Program-made: the position numbers and the translations under genes
The notes under the pieces: model-generated
What the model was told of the DNA's origin: nothing
The model's input: only the letters and a program-made list of their open reading frames with translations
The model's database searches: none
Source of the DNA: Limonium bicolor
Lineage: Eukaryota > Streptophyta > Magnoliopsida > Caryophyllales > Plumbaginaceae
Length of the DNA: 64,000 nt
Direction of reading: 5' to 3'
NCBI GenBank assembly: GCA_023374045.1
Contig: CM041776.1
Span: 320,751,925 to 320,815,924 of the forward strand
Shown: positions 24,464-37,416 of the stretch, in pieces
How the letters are laid out: every line of letters begins with the position of its first letter
How positions within the stretch are numbered: position 1 is the first letter of the stretch

Positions 24464-25221
24464 CCCATTCCAAACAAAAAAACCCTTTCCCCTCTCTAAG
24501 GTGGCTCTCATACCTCTCAAAACACTCAACTATCTTCTGACCCCATTAAACCCTCATGCCTCTAAACTTCAGGTCGTCTTCATTCATTCAATCCCTAAGC
24601 CTTTCCTGATCTTCCATTCTACATTCAATCAACTCTCAATCCTTTCATTTGGCGCTAGCTTGGTAGAAAAGCTTGCCTCATCCACTCTCTTTCACTCTTC
24701 CTATCCTAATCCTATCCTTATGGCCCTTTGAAATGAATATCTCTAAAAAGGTTTTGAAAGAATGCAATCCCGACAATTGGAGACCGAGGTTTCCTCGGGC
24801 ACCAATCCAAGGTTGTGGTCATTACCACTTCCGGGGTGTAACCCAGTGCGAACCCACACAGAATCTCTAGTATGATCAGATAAGTCCTATCCATAGGCAA
24901 CAAATCATCAGAGTCAATTAACGGTTCTTAGAACCCGATCTTCCTTCCTAGTATCATAGGTCAAACTAGGTGGCGACTCTAGTCAATTCCGCCCTTAGGG
25001 CATAAGTCCGCGTGGAGCCCATCGAGAGCGGGTGTAGTGCACACTTGCATTCCCCTTTACGCTTTCTGGGAAAGACGGACGATTTAGTAGGTATTTGAGG
25101 GATGCTAGATTAACGGGTTTTCACCCTCCACAGAATGGCAAATTTCTAGGATCTAGACTTCTTAGTTAGACCATATTTAGATAGACCCCCCTCATACCAA
25201 AAAATCACCCTCACCACAGAA

Positions 25222-25239
25222 TGGCGACTCTGCTGGGGA
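25222..25239 (+). promoter_or_regulatory. Element C primer-binding site
   Basis: tggcgactctgctgggga starts 3 bases after the 5' LTR end. From memory this resembles the Arg-tRNA-type primer sites described for Ogre elements; it is clearly not the initiator-Met type used by A, B and Copia-2. The tRNA identity should be treated as inference. Confidence 0.65.
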
Positions 25240-27140
25240 AAACTTGAGTAAGTTTTTCTCACAAACTTGGTCAAGGAAGACTGAACTCCATTCAAAATTG
25301 TTGGGACCTCCCCCACTTCTTTCAAAACCTTCAAGAGATTCATTTCAAAGCCTTTAGGATTACTCTACTCCACACTTAGAGTGTGCTTTGTGAGGATAGT
25401 TAGGGCGAGTGTTTAGAGTTCGAAATTGTCTTTAATTACCACGTGTGTGCTTTGACCTTTGCATGCTTCACTTTTGTTTACTATTGTGTGTTTACCGTCT
25501 TATGTTTATTGTCCTTCATTCATGATATAATTGCTTATTTATGGTTTTGTAAATGGGGCCTTCGTAGAAAGGAGCCAACCCATTGTTGCATCGGGTAGTT
25601 TAGGAGCATGCATTCCTCTGTGTCACCTTTACTATCTGCGGGCGGGATTAACAATTGGTCCACAATTGATTCCCTCTGAGTATGGGTCCTTCGTAGTTAA
25701 GGAGTAAACCCACGAGGTGGTATGGCCGTAGTTGTCTACACCTTGAAACAACTCAGGATCCTTTCAAACACCTTTTCGAGTCAAAGCCAGCATGTAGTAA
25801 GCTATGAGCCTTCAGTGTCCAGCTGCCTTATCCAGTGTCTAGGATGGGTTTTATGGGTAGTTGCCCCCTTGTATGCCGCCTGTCTGACCACCCTTCTGCC
25901 TTACCCTGAAGATTGCATGGGCTCAGTTCTCCAAGTGTCCTCTGCACCATGGGTGTCTCTAAAGCCCGATGTCACGCTGCACGTCCATAGAGGATCCCGT
26001 ATTTACCGGATACCCATACATGGCACAACGTAGTCAGTGAATAATTTGGACTTTAGACACACCTGACCGTGCAGACGACGAGAGACCCGTTCCCATGCAG
26101 TACTTCCCCGAGTTTCCCGAAAAGTGGGGCGTTGTCGGATCATCACTGGCCGTGGCGTATGTTTCCTTATCACTTCGGGTATCCTGACCTTTCGAACTTA
26201 AGCACTCCGGAATTTCTCGATAACGTGTCTCGCAAGGGGCATAGCAGAGAAAAACCCCGAGAGATGACAGTGAAGGGACGACGGTTCCCTCGGTGAGACG
26301 GAGTCATAATTGACCTGGAAAGTGATTATCCCAACATTAACACTTACAGCTCCACATAAAATCAGCCACGATTTACTTTATGCTGTATATGTGTGCAAAC
26401 AACTTTTTCAAACCAACCTCCTTTAAAACGTTCGGGATTCTCTTTTGCACATCTCTTAAAGCTGTTTTACGAGCTCGTTTAATTTCAAATCCCACCTAAA
26501 TTTTACTCATAAACATTTGTGGTTTTAATCTTGCCACTTCATCTTTAGAATGTTATTCCAAAACAATTTTCATAAATAGATTTCGAAAACCTACTTTCTA
26601 CAAACCTACTTTCTACAAACGAATTTCAAACAACATTTTTCACCAACATTATTTCAAAATAGTTTTCGAAAACAGTTTTCAAAGTTGATTTTCACAAACG
26701 TATTTCAAAATAAATGATTTAGTCCCCATGTTGTGACCCGCTATTTTTGAAGTTCAACCCACCTTCAAGAGCAGTGGTCATTACCGTGGAGCGTACTAGT
26801 CATTTGTGTTTTCACGAAAGTGGTGGATTTTCACATAAGATTTTGTGCTCAATCATTCATCTTTCCTTTCTAAAAAACATCCCCGTTCCTCCCGTCGGAG
26901 CAAGTGAAGCAGCATGAAGATCGACTACGCGGATCGAGCTGAAGGCCAGAGGTGCATCAACCCGTGGAGCTAGCCGAGCGACATGAAGACCAACACCAAC
27001 TGTTCAAATACAAAATCAGAGGTGTACCAACCCGAGTCAAGAGAGATGAAGATTAGCGACACCGGTTCGAGTTTGAACTGTTGAAAATCATAGGAACACC
27101 AAACCCGTTATGTTTGGTCACGGTACTGTTTCGCCGTAAA

Positions 27141-27290
27141 AACCCGAAAGACGAGCAAGTAGCCAGTCAAGAACCTGAAAGACGAGTGAGTAGCCGGTCA
27201 AGAACCTGAAAGACGAGTGAGTAGCTGGTCAAGAGCCCGAAGACGAGTGAGCAGGCGGTCAAGAACCCGAAGACGATCAAGCATCCAACC
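27141..27290 (+). repeat. 31-bp tandem repeat in element C
   Basis: Units beginning gtcaagaacctgaaagacga start at 27166, 27197, 27228 and 27258, with partial units at both ends. Later units lose one base (cccgaagacga). Confidence 0.85.
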
Positions 27291-30200
27291 AGAAGTCCGA
27301 GTGGGAGCAGTCAATCAAAATCCCGAAGACGGACCAGAAGAGTTAAGAAGGAGTTTTTAAGCTCAAACTCCTCATTTAATGACTTTTAGAATTGATGTAT
27401 AGGTTTTCCCCTGGCATTCTTTTCTCTCTTGTCAATTTCTAAGTAGACTCCATGTATAGGTTTATACATTCCCTTTGAATTTATTCAGATCAATGTGTAT
27501 AGGGTTCCCCACTCCCTATTTTATGTACGAGTGACCGAGCATCAAAATTCATATTGAGAAAATCCACCACTTTGAAAACACACGTTTTCAAAATTGTTTT
27601 TCCAAACTTGGTTTCTTTGGCATGCACGTACAATGAAAAGAACAAAATGAATGACCCCTCACGTTTATATGTCATTCATCAACTTTGCTTTATGGGGTGA
27701 AAATTCGGTATCTATAGGAGGCATCCCCTAAATAAACAACACCATCAAATGCAACCGAGCACGAGGCAAAACCACATGCATTACATTCATTACAAAGAGT
27801 CGCATACATTTCCAATCAATTAGAGTTCACCAATCATGCATAAGGTCCATCCACATAAAAAAAATGCATAATCATGTGTTCCATCCTCACCTCACCACAC
27901 ACCAGCCTTCATGCCAATATCTCAATATCAAAAAAAAAAGCCTGATCATCAGAGGGATAACATAAAACACAAAGGGGTTCCAGCCTTTCCAATTTCATAA
28001 CTGCCATGGGCACCAATGACCAGAATGAAATGAAACAGCCATGTCATATCAGCGGGTCATCATGCGGGAGCTGTCACTCCCTAAAAGTCCCAAAATCCAA
28101 CGGCCAATCACCAACCCGACCTCATTTGAGAATTACCACTCCGACAACGACCCCAACAGCTAGACCATCTGCAAGGCCAATAGTAGTGGGACGAGCTTCA
28201 TGAACCATGAGCTGGATTTGACTCAAGCGAGACTAGGTGTAGCCTTACCACTCATGCATTGCATCCAAAAACAAAACAAACACAAAAAAACATTCAGTCA
28301 ACCATCTCAACTCATCATTTTCAGCATTCCATGCATCCTATACATAGTAATTCCATATTACCACAATACATCGCATGGTAGATAATCGCATTTGCATACT
28401 CCCATATCGAAACGACATCTTCGGGAAAATCATGATAGATTGATTGAACAGATTGCGTGAACCAATGAACTCTCGACCCATCAATGAACACAAGGGTCCA
28501 ATCAAAATCGGCACCACAAACCAAGTGAGTAGTGTGCGAAGAGCGGTATTTTCCCTTGAATTTCAAATGAGAGTACTGGACAATCCATTGAGTGATGAGG
28601 GCAGATAGAGAGATCCAATGGAGGTAAAACCACGAGCGACATGTGCATTCCTTCAGCACATGGAGAGGCACAATACATAGAGAGATCAGTGTTGATAAAC
28701 AAGATATGAACCATGATTCATGCAAAGATCTGAGAATAGTAAGAAAACAATCATTGACTAGTGAGAATGACGAGGCACTTAGGAATAAAAATCTTCACAA
28801 AACCAAAAAGCTTTGACTGCCCTGTACATAATCCCTTAGTTAGCCCCGCTGAGCCTTTCACGATAAACCTTTTTCTGTGAACTCCACAACATGCCAATCC
28901 ACGTACATATACTTACTTGCCCTTGCAATAGAGGATCTCGAAAGAGCCGGAGCCATGGTCTCTCCCCCCACCATCTTTCACAAAAACAACAAACGAAGAT
29001 GTTCAAAGAAGATCAATGAGTCAATGCAACTCCAAAGTCAAACACCAAAAAAGAATACCGAAATATTTGAGAAGATTAGCGAGTCAATGAAAACTCGAAA
29101 GCTGAAAGCAAAGCTGGAAGCCAAAAAGTAAGCAGAAAATGCCCAAGAAGGTCGATGAGCCCATGCGATTCCAAAAGCAGGAAGCAGGAAAGCAAAAATC
29201 ACACACCAAAGAAGAGGGAGAAAATAAGCAAAAGGACCAATGATGTCCCGAAGAAATCGATAAGGGGTTATCAAAACCCGTCTAATCATTCCACCCATGG
29301 CAAAGGCGAAACACGTCCTCTATTGCACAAAAGCTCCACAACTCCCAAATAAATCCCATGTCCCATGTGACATGCATCGTACCCCTCATCCCCATTACAA
29401 CACCAATAAAGACCTCTGACTCATAAGTTAATGAGCGTTAACTAAAAGTACCGGATCTGAGACATGAATCATAAGCTTCATACTCGTTATCAACATGTCC
29501 CATCATCCCAAAGGGACCGTGAGCGGAAGAGTGTGACCTTACCCCACAAGGTCTTTCGAGTGCAAGTATTTCTTTTATCAAAGCACCAAATCATAAACAG
29601 CTAATCCCATTGCAAGTGAGGAATTTGTGAGGATCGGAAAGTCCATAACCTCGAAAGTAAATTCTCAAGAAAATACTGCTCTAAGCATCGAGAGTATCAT
29701 CACACCGCTTCGCACACACAGCCAGACTCACGAGAGATTGACCCGTATCCCTCCATGAGAGGAAAATGATTCACGCCTTCCAATTCAACAATCATTCAAG
29801 ATCGAATCGAAGATGTCTTATATTCGTAAACCTCATATTAATAGAGATAGCACCGTACCTTCTCTACAAAAAATTGCATATGCATTTTGTTTCGTATCTA
29901 GCATTTAATATTTACATGCATCATAAGCACTCCATCATCAATATCTGATTGGTAAGAACTCTGCCTAGTCTCGCTCAAAGTCAACTTCAGTTGCAGTTGT
30001 TGAAGCATAACTTTTGATCAAAAGATGTCAACTAGAGCCATCCCTGGCCATCATCAAGCTATATCGAATCATCTCGGAGCCATCCCGGGCTACCTTGAGC
30101 TGCATCGAATCATTTCTGAGCCATCCCAGGCTGTATTCGGGCTGCATTAAACCATTTCGGAGCCATCCGGAGCTTTGCGTAGACAATCTCGGAGCCATCC

Positions 30201-31008
30201 ACTGTCATACTTGAGTCTCGTCGACACCCCTCCCAAAGCCAAATTGGAGCCATACGGGAGCCGTTCTCAGACATTGTGACCATCTTTAGAGCTACACAGG
30301 AGCCATCTCAATAGTTCGAGAACAATATAGGAGCCACCTAACATCCCTGTTAGAGCCATTTCATCACCAGGGTCTTGCCTACACAGTTTCGAACTACGCA
30401 TGGTCTGATCTCAATACGAAATTGAGTACGTAGGCAGCCTGCCCAGGGTGCGACCACCTCAAAGGAAAAATGCCTCTTTCTTCCTCGCTATCACCAGATA
30501 GAGCCATCTCGTAGCCCTTCCCGAGCCATCCCGAGCTATCCTGGAGCCATCATGAGAGAACCCTGAAGTCATAACCGGGCCGAAGCTTTCCATCCATGAC
30601 CAAGAATTTATCTACCGCATCAAAATACGTCAAACACAACACAGTCCACCAATCACATCAACCCACCATTCGACTCAAAATCTCAATCCAAATCAAAACC
30701 CACCAACCACCCCAGCGCCATTGCTCATAATGGGGTCATGAATCATGTCGGAGCCCTCCGGCCAAACTGGAGCCACCCGACCACACCGCACCGGAGCCAT
30801 CAACGTAATCTGGAGCCATCAGTCCACACCGGAGCCACCACCACATGCCAAAGTCATCTCAAAATTTGAAACAACTCTGGAGCCGTCTGCTCACACAAAA
30901 ACCTACATCCACAAACCGGGAGTTTAATTCAATTAATACATTGGTTAATCACCTCACATCACATATCATCTACATATACCTACAAAATTTGCTCACTGTC
31001 TGACGCAT

Positions 31009-31255
31009 CTTCACACCTGTTAGACAGCTATTGCGCTACTAGTACGGTCGCCTTTCGTTTTACACCTGCTAGACAGCTATTGCGCTACTAGTACGGTCGC
31101 CTTTCGTTTTACACCTGCTAGACAGCTATTGCGCTACTAGTACGGTCGCCTTTCATTTTACACCCGCTAGGCAGCTATTACGCTACTAGCGCAAGATCGT
31201 TTCACATCCACCTGCTAGGCAGCTATTACGCTACTAGTACGGTACTCCATTAAAG
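31009..31255 (+). repeat. 49-bp minisatellite before element C 3' LTR
   Basis: Units carrying agacagctattgcgctacta start at 31022, 31071, 31120, 31169 and 31217, giving a period of 49, 49, 49 and 48 bp. The first three units are almost identical and the last two have shared changes (aggcagctattacg). Confidence 0.92.
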
Positions 31256-31645
31256 TATTATAGGCTCGTCATAAGTCCTATGACTAGATATCAAGAGGTC
31301 TAGTTGAGGCTCGTCATAAGTCCTCGTACTTTCAATTGCATTATAGGCACGTCATAAGTCCTATAGCTAGATGTCAAGAGGTCTAGTTGAGGCTCGTCAT
31401 AAGTCCTCGTGCACCCCAATCACTAATTGTTAGTATCATAGGCTCGTCATAAGTCCTATGACTAGATATCAAGAGGTCTAGTAGAGGCTCGTCATAAGTC
31501 CTCGTACTTTCAATTGCATTATAGGCTCGTCATAAGTCCTAGCCCTCGTGCACCCCAAACCAATCTATTGCTAGCATTCTAGGCCCGTCATAAGCCCTAG
31601 GACTGGATGTCAAAGGTCCAGTTGAGGCTCGTAATAAGTCCTCGT
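31256..31645 (+). repeat. Second tandem array (ggctcgtcataagtcct) before element C 3' LTR
   Basis: At least nine copies of ggctcgtcataagtcct or close variants, alternating between a 'tatgactagatatcaag' spacer and a 'cgtgcacccc' or 'cgtactttcaattg' spacer. The higher-order unit is therefore roughly 120-185 bp. Confidence 0.88.
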
Positions 31646-31803
31646 GCATTCAACTATCATATCATTTCTCGTCGCCTTCATACATTATCTTCCTCGCGGT
31701 CACATCCCAATACACCACTAAATCGTAGTGAGAATTTTTGGCGCCCTCTCAACCTTGATCCAATTATGCAAAGGTTTGCAGAATTGAATCAAGGGGAGCC
31801 ATC

Positions 31804-34800
31804 TGTAGACACCAAAAATTCTCACCCCATAAAGCAAATTCCAAAATAATAAATGAAATAAGAGAGGTCGTCGCCTTTCTTTTCAAAACGTATTAACGTG
31901 CTTGCCAAAATGAAACCATCATTTCATTACAAGGTTTTTAAACTATTTTCCAAAGCATTTTAGAAGAAAAAAACACTTTTTCGAAAATGAGTTTCCAGTG
32001 ACAAATCCCAGTTTGAACATGTTTTTCTTTTTGTTTCTTTCTCATGTTTAACTCACGTTGCGGTTTAAATAAAACATCCCCCATACATGTATTGAATGTT
32101 GTCATGGTGTAACCGGTGGTCCTCTGCAGCAGGCATGCAAGCGTCCCAAGTTCGAATCTGGGTAAGGGCAAAGTTCGTTTTCTTTTTTCCTTTCGTTTTT
32201 GTTTTGTGTTCAAACGCGGCCCATGTCCTAGCCAGCCCGTTTTTGTTGTTCAGTCCAAATAAGGGAAACCCTAGTGAGCCACATGTCTGTCCACCTTATA
32301 CCCTCACATTATAAAACTGATAGAAACCCTACAGTAGGGGACAGGGCGAATCAGCAGACATCAATCCCGGTAATTCTAATTCCATTGGCCTAGTTGCCTG
32401 TTTCCTTGGTCTTCTCGAGTTCAAGAACGAAACCCAGAAAATTTGCCACTGCCTTCGGTTTTCTTCTTCTCGAACTTGAACCAGAAACTGAAACCCAAAA
32501 AATTTCTCCATCGCCTTCGAGGTTTCCTTTCGCCTTCGAATCTCCACCCTACGCTTCGGAACCTCTCTCCTTCACCGAAATCCACTGCGCTTTTACCAAA
32601 CCTTCACCCTCTGAATTTCGTCAGAAGTTGAGTAATCTTATGTTTGTATCGACTTCAACTGGTTTCGGGTAGCGACAGAGTAAGCTAGCTGTCACCTTGA
32701 TCTCCTCGATCCTCCTATCATTCTCTTGAGAAAATGTTTCTTTTTCGAGTCCTCTCTATATTTTGTTCCTACTCGTTGGATTCGCCCAGATGAACCGAAA
32801 AGGGGATGGCGCTTCAAATGTCGATTTCACCGGGAAGTACCGGTGTTGGTGTCGGCAGTTCTCCTCTAGAATTTATCCCGCATTTCTCCTTCCTGGTCGC
32901 TTTTTCTACAACAATCAAAACCAATTTTTGCTGAACTTTCTGCGATTCCTCTATACATGAACTGATGGAACGCCCGGCTTAGTATGGGTTCTGGGAGTTC
33001 CAAAGTTTCTTCCCCCTTTCGTATAATTTTTGTTATTGGCTTCATAGTCTCTTTTTACATTTGTATACTACCGCACATATTACTTTAATTAATCTGTAAC
33101 ATTATAGCTAGACTGGTCATCTCCAATCGGATTGTCGCTATTCGACTCCAATTTATATCTGTCATTTACTTCATTCTTCGGTTTATATGGTTTCACTGCT
33201 TCTGATAGAATTATGTTGCGGTGTGCGGTTATGCTCGACTTACTGATTTGGAGCTTTGCCTGAGATCAATGTGTTGAGTTGGGTTTGAACGATGGTTATA
33301 CCCACATCCTTCCTCTTTATTCTGAATCGTTCTACCCATCCAATGCATTCATTACCCAGTTGATGTGTTAAACTATGTAGAACAATCTACTTATTTCTAC
33401 TCCGTTTATTTGAGTTCGAGTAGAACTTTGAGGCTCTGCTAAAATTGTTAAATCTTGTCTAGCACCCCTCTACCAATAAGTCTATCTGTTGTGTAAGCAC
33501 CCGTGGAGTTCAGGTCTGCTCATAAGTTTAGAACTCACTTGCTCATTCTGTTACAGATGAATTATGCAGGAGGTTTGTGTTATTCTCTTTCGTGTGCAGG
33601 GTGTTAACGTGATTCCTCAACGTAGCAGAATGAATTGCCATCTTACATTCATGCGTCCTTCCTAATCTCTGCTCCATCCTTTACTCTTGACTCCATATTT
33701 TGCTCATATTGTTCAGCTGATCACTGATGTAGCATGTCTGTTCGTTGGTGTATGGATTTTGCAGGAAATTTAGTCTTCATCTCCCTGGTACACCAATTCT
33801 CAAACCGAAATGTTCCTATGCTTGTTGTATGATAGTTAACGTTTCTCTACGTTTGAAAAGGCTATGGTGATGTTCAGTTTCTGCTTATTGCTTGAGCATA
33901 TTTGAATTTCTGATGTCTGACGTTTCTGGTTGTTCCTTGAATATATTTGAGTTACTGATTACTGATGTTTCTTTGGATTCTTTTTTCTTTTGCTCGCAAC
34001 ATTGGATTGACCACTGAAAGGTGATAAGTAGCGTGAGATTAATATCTGATTAGCAACCCATGCAGCAGGAATCACATTGTCGGTTTTCGGGAATTTTAGG
34101 TTTAAATAGATTAGATTTTTTACCTAGATAACCATCAAAATTTCTTTCGTTGTACATACAATACTTGGACAGTTTCCGCATATTCAGATAGCTCTTTAAA
34201 TCCATGTTTATGTGTATGTAAATGGCGTGGATATCCATATCAACGTGTATATTGTTTACGTGGCTCTTGAGGTTCATGACCACATTTTGTTGGTGGTTTA
34301 TTATTTGTGAAATTGTATGGGCTTGTTCTGTTTGGGCTTGCATAAACATCGGCCCAAATCTAGCATATTTTGGATTCAGCCCATAACTAGCCAAACCGAG
34401 CTAGGACAGGTGGCCTTAGACACCCATTAGGATGGCCTCTCTTAGTGGACCCTTGGGGCCCACTCTAGAAAAGCTTTTAGGCTCAAGGGCTTGTCTCACT
34501 TAAACGGGCCGTAGAGTCCGGACGGTAAGAGCAACCCTTTCTGTTGTAAGACTTTCCAAACCACCCCTTAATTAAGATAAAAAAATGAATAATTAGTTTG
34601 ATAAAAAAAAAAAAAAGGGGCAAATGTTGTATAATCAACTCCAAGTTCTTACATATTCTTCTCAAATTAATGATTGGGTAAAAAAAAATCAAATAAATCC
34701 CAACATCCAAAAATCAAATAAGGCACACCCTTTGGCCCAAACCTAAAGCCCAAGTCCGGCCCAATTCCAAAGTCCGGCCCCTCTCCAAGCTCAACCCATC

Positions 34801-37411
34801 CCTGAAGCCGGCCCAACCTCAGCCCAAACTTGAAGCCCAAACCGAAGCCCAAGGCCCAAGGCCCAAACCGAAGCCCAAGGCCCAAGGCCCAAACCGAAGC
34901 CCATAACTCAATCCTACGTGATCCGACCCATGTTCAATTCAAATAAGATCGGCCCCATTCAAAACCGGCCCAAGTTCCATTCTTAACCAAGCTCAAATTG
35001 ACCTCAATCAGCCCAAACCCCAAAAATCCATAAAAATCAACCCAAGTCCACAAAAATCAACCCACACTCTAAAGGTCCACAAAATAATCCAAAAGTCCAA
35101 GAGTTGACCTGAGTTGTTGACCATCTGACCTTGACCAACTTTGACCAATCCAACTTTGACTTTGACCCAACTTTGACTTGGTCCAACTTTGACCCATCTG
35201 AACTTTGACTTTGACCAATCTCAACTTTGACCTAATCCAACTTTGACCCGGTCTAACTTTGACCCGATTCGTTTTTCAACCCCAACCCGAATTCAAATCA
35301 ACCCAATTCAAACCCAACTCATTTCAATTCGGTCCATTCCATTCCATTCAACTCGAATTCAATTCATCCAATTCAAACTCAACTTGTAAATCCTGTTCAA
35401 ATTTCAAACTCAAAATCTCTCTCCTCAGATTTCAACAATCATTTTATTCAAACTTCATTAAGTTTTCAAAAGAAACCATTTTGTGGAATTTTAAAGGAAA
35501 AACTCTTCTCACATCATAGAAAACTCTTCTCAAACGCAGAAAGTGCTTCTCACATATACAAAAGTTTTCTCCTAAAATCATTTCTCAAAATCAGTGTTTC
35601 TTCATCGAGAATTCCGAACAACTTCACAAGTTTCCTAACTTAGTTTTCAAACCCAAAATAAATTGTTTTCGGGGAACATAGGATGTCTAACACCTTCAAA
35701 GAACATTTTCTTCCTAGTTAGACATTACTTGTTTCTCCTCCAAATAAAAATCCGAGGCGGGGCACTGGGGTCGTAACCTCCCTTGTCGCAGTCTGGATCT
35801 CTTTAGGCGGGGCATTAGGGTGATAAACCTCCCCTGATTGCAGCCTAGATTTTTACAAGGCGGGGTGCTAGGGATGTGACTGCCTTCCTAGTTGCAGCCG
35901 GGATTTCAGAATCATCTAACTCCCTTCCACTCGATTTCAATATTTTCAGTTTTAACGTTTTAAAACCCGGGAGTTAGAGACGTTATTAGGGTTCGACCGA
36001 GAACATCTCATTCATGGTGTTTCTCTCTAAATCCTATTTTTCGACATAAATTCATTGCCCCATCTTTCGAGCCTCGGCACTTACCATTAATTAAGTGTCG
36101 TGTTCGAGGGGGTACATAGGGTAATCCCTCGGGATTATCCGCCCTTTTACAACAAAATGGTTTTCCTCAACCGTTTTCAAACCTCAAATTTAAAAAACTC
36201 GGGATCTCTATTCAAATACCAATTGCCTCACACACTCAAATAATCTTCAAAACTCCAAATCACTTCATACCCAAATCATCATCCAAACTCCAACTCGCAT
36301 TAAACTCGAATCCTCTTACAAATTCCAACTTCATTCAAACTTCCAAAGTCTCACAGGCCCGAGCGTCTCATAGACTCGAACATCTCACAAACTCGAATGT
36401 CTCACAGACCCGAGCGTCTCACTGACTCAATCATTCTGAGATTTCAATGTCTCACAGACCTGGCGTCTCGCAGACTCCAACCTCCACCTCCCAAAACCCG
36501 AAACTTCTTGAAACTTCGAATCCTTCCAAATCTCAAACACTACAAATATCCTCAAGCTCCACAAACATCAAAACTTCCAAAACCCAAAGACCCGAACTAC
36601 GTAAGTTCTGATCTCAACATGGAGTTGAGTACGTAGGCAGCCCACACAGGGTGCGACCCCATTCCAAACAAAAAACCCTTTCCCCCCTCTAAGGTGGCTC
36701 TCATACCTCTCAAACACTCAACTATCTTCTGACCCACATTAAACCCTCATGCCTCTAAACTTCAGGTCGTCTTCATTCATTCAATCCCTAAGCCTTTCCT
36801 GATCTTCCATTCTACATTCAATCAACTCTCAATCCTTTCATTTGGCGCTAGCTTGGTAGAAAAGCTTGCCTCATCCACTCTTTTTCACTCTTCCTATCCT
36901 AATCCTATCCTTATGGCCCTTTGAAATGAATCTTTCTAAAAAGGTTTTGAAAGAATGCAATCCCGACAATTGGAGACCGAGGTTTCCTCGGGCACCAATC
37001 CAAGGTTGTGGTCATTACCACTTCCGAGGGGTGTAACCCAGTGCGAACCCACACAGAATCTCTAGTATGATCAGATAAGTCCTATCCATAGGCAACAAAT
37101 CATCAGAGTCAATTAACGGTTCTTAGAACCCGATCTTCCTTCCTAGTATCATAGGTCAAACTAGGTGGCGACTCTAGTCAATTCCGCCCTTAGGGCATAA
37201 GTCCGCGTGGAGCCCATCGAGAGCGGGTGTAGTGCACACTTGCATTCCCCTTTACGCTTTCTAGGAAAGACGGACGATTTAGTAGGTATTTGAGGCATGC
37301 CAGATTAACGGGTTTTCACCCTCCACAGAATGGCAAATTTCTAGGATCTAGACTTCTTAGTTAGACCATATTTAGATAGACCCCCCTTATACCGAAAAAT
37401 CACCCTCCACA
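31804..37411 (+). mobile_element. Element C 3' LTR
   Basis: 5608 bp, starting TGTAGACACCAAAAATTCTC directly after the purine-rich ggggagccatc and ending CACCCTCCACA before the gtcac duplication. It repeats every landmark of the 5' LTR. Differences are scattered single bases, homopolymer lengths (for example the A run near 34600) and copy number in the GCCCAA block (34735-34910). Confidence 0.92.
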
Positions 37412-37416
37412 GTCAC

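Larger units (their letters stand above)
19618..25218 (+). mobile_element. Element C 5' LTR
   Basis: 5601 bp, matched along its length by 31804-37411. It contains tRNA-like A and B boxes (19919-19973), a GCCCAA-rich tandem block (22540-22725), a W-box cluster (22922-23084), a conserved hairpin (24401-24463) and a duplicated LTR-end motif (25121-25139 and 25205-25226). Open frames of 60-120 codons recur in both LTRs, but none matches a family I know. Confidence 0.9.
25219..31803 (+). other. Element C internal region, non-coding
   Basis: 6585 bp with no recognisable gag, protease, RT, integrase or RNase H. The longest + frames (25722-26033, 103 codons; 26069-26296, 75 codons; 28877-29131, 84 codons) match nothing I know. 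The region holds a 31-bp tandem array (27141-27290), a block of repeated ggagccatc motifs (30035-30885), a copy of the LTR hairpin (30391-30457) and two arrays before the 3' LTR. It ends in the purine-rich caaggggagccatc next to the LTR, the probable plus-strand primer. Confidence 0.75.
19618..37411 (+). mobile_element. Element C: Ogre/Tat-like non-autonomous LTR retrotransposon inside B
   Basis: An exact 5-bp target duplication, gtcac, lies at 19613-19617 and 37412-37416. The ends are TGTAGACACC and CACCCTCCACA. Total length is 17,794 bp: LTRs 5601 and 5608 bp, internal 6585 bp. Long LTRs, a primer site of the tggcgactc type and tandem arrays just before the 3' LTR all fit the Ogre/Tat lineage of Ty3/gypsy elements. 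No gag or pol was recognised. The LTR copies differ by scattered single changes and short indels, so this is the youngest of the three nested insertions, as position also demands. Confidence 0.9.

Noticed and set aside
25722..26296. Candidate gag of element C
   Set aside because: Two short frames without zinc knuckle or capsid-like pattern; not enough to name a protein.
31009..31255. Regular 49-bp repeats resembling a CRISPR array
   Set aside because: The whole 49-bp unit is conserved with no unique spacers, and the context is a plant retrotransposon.
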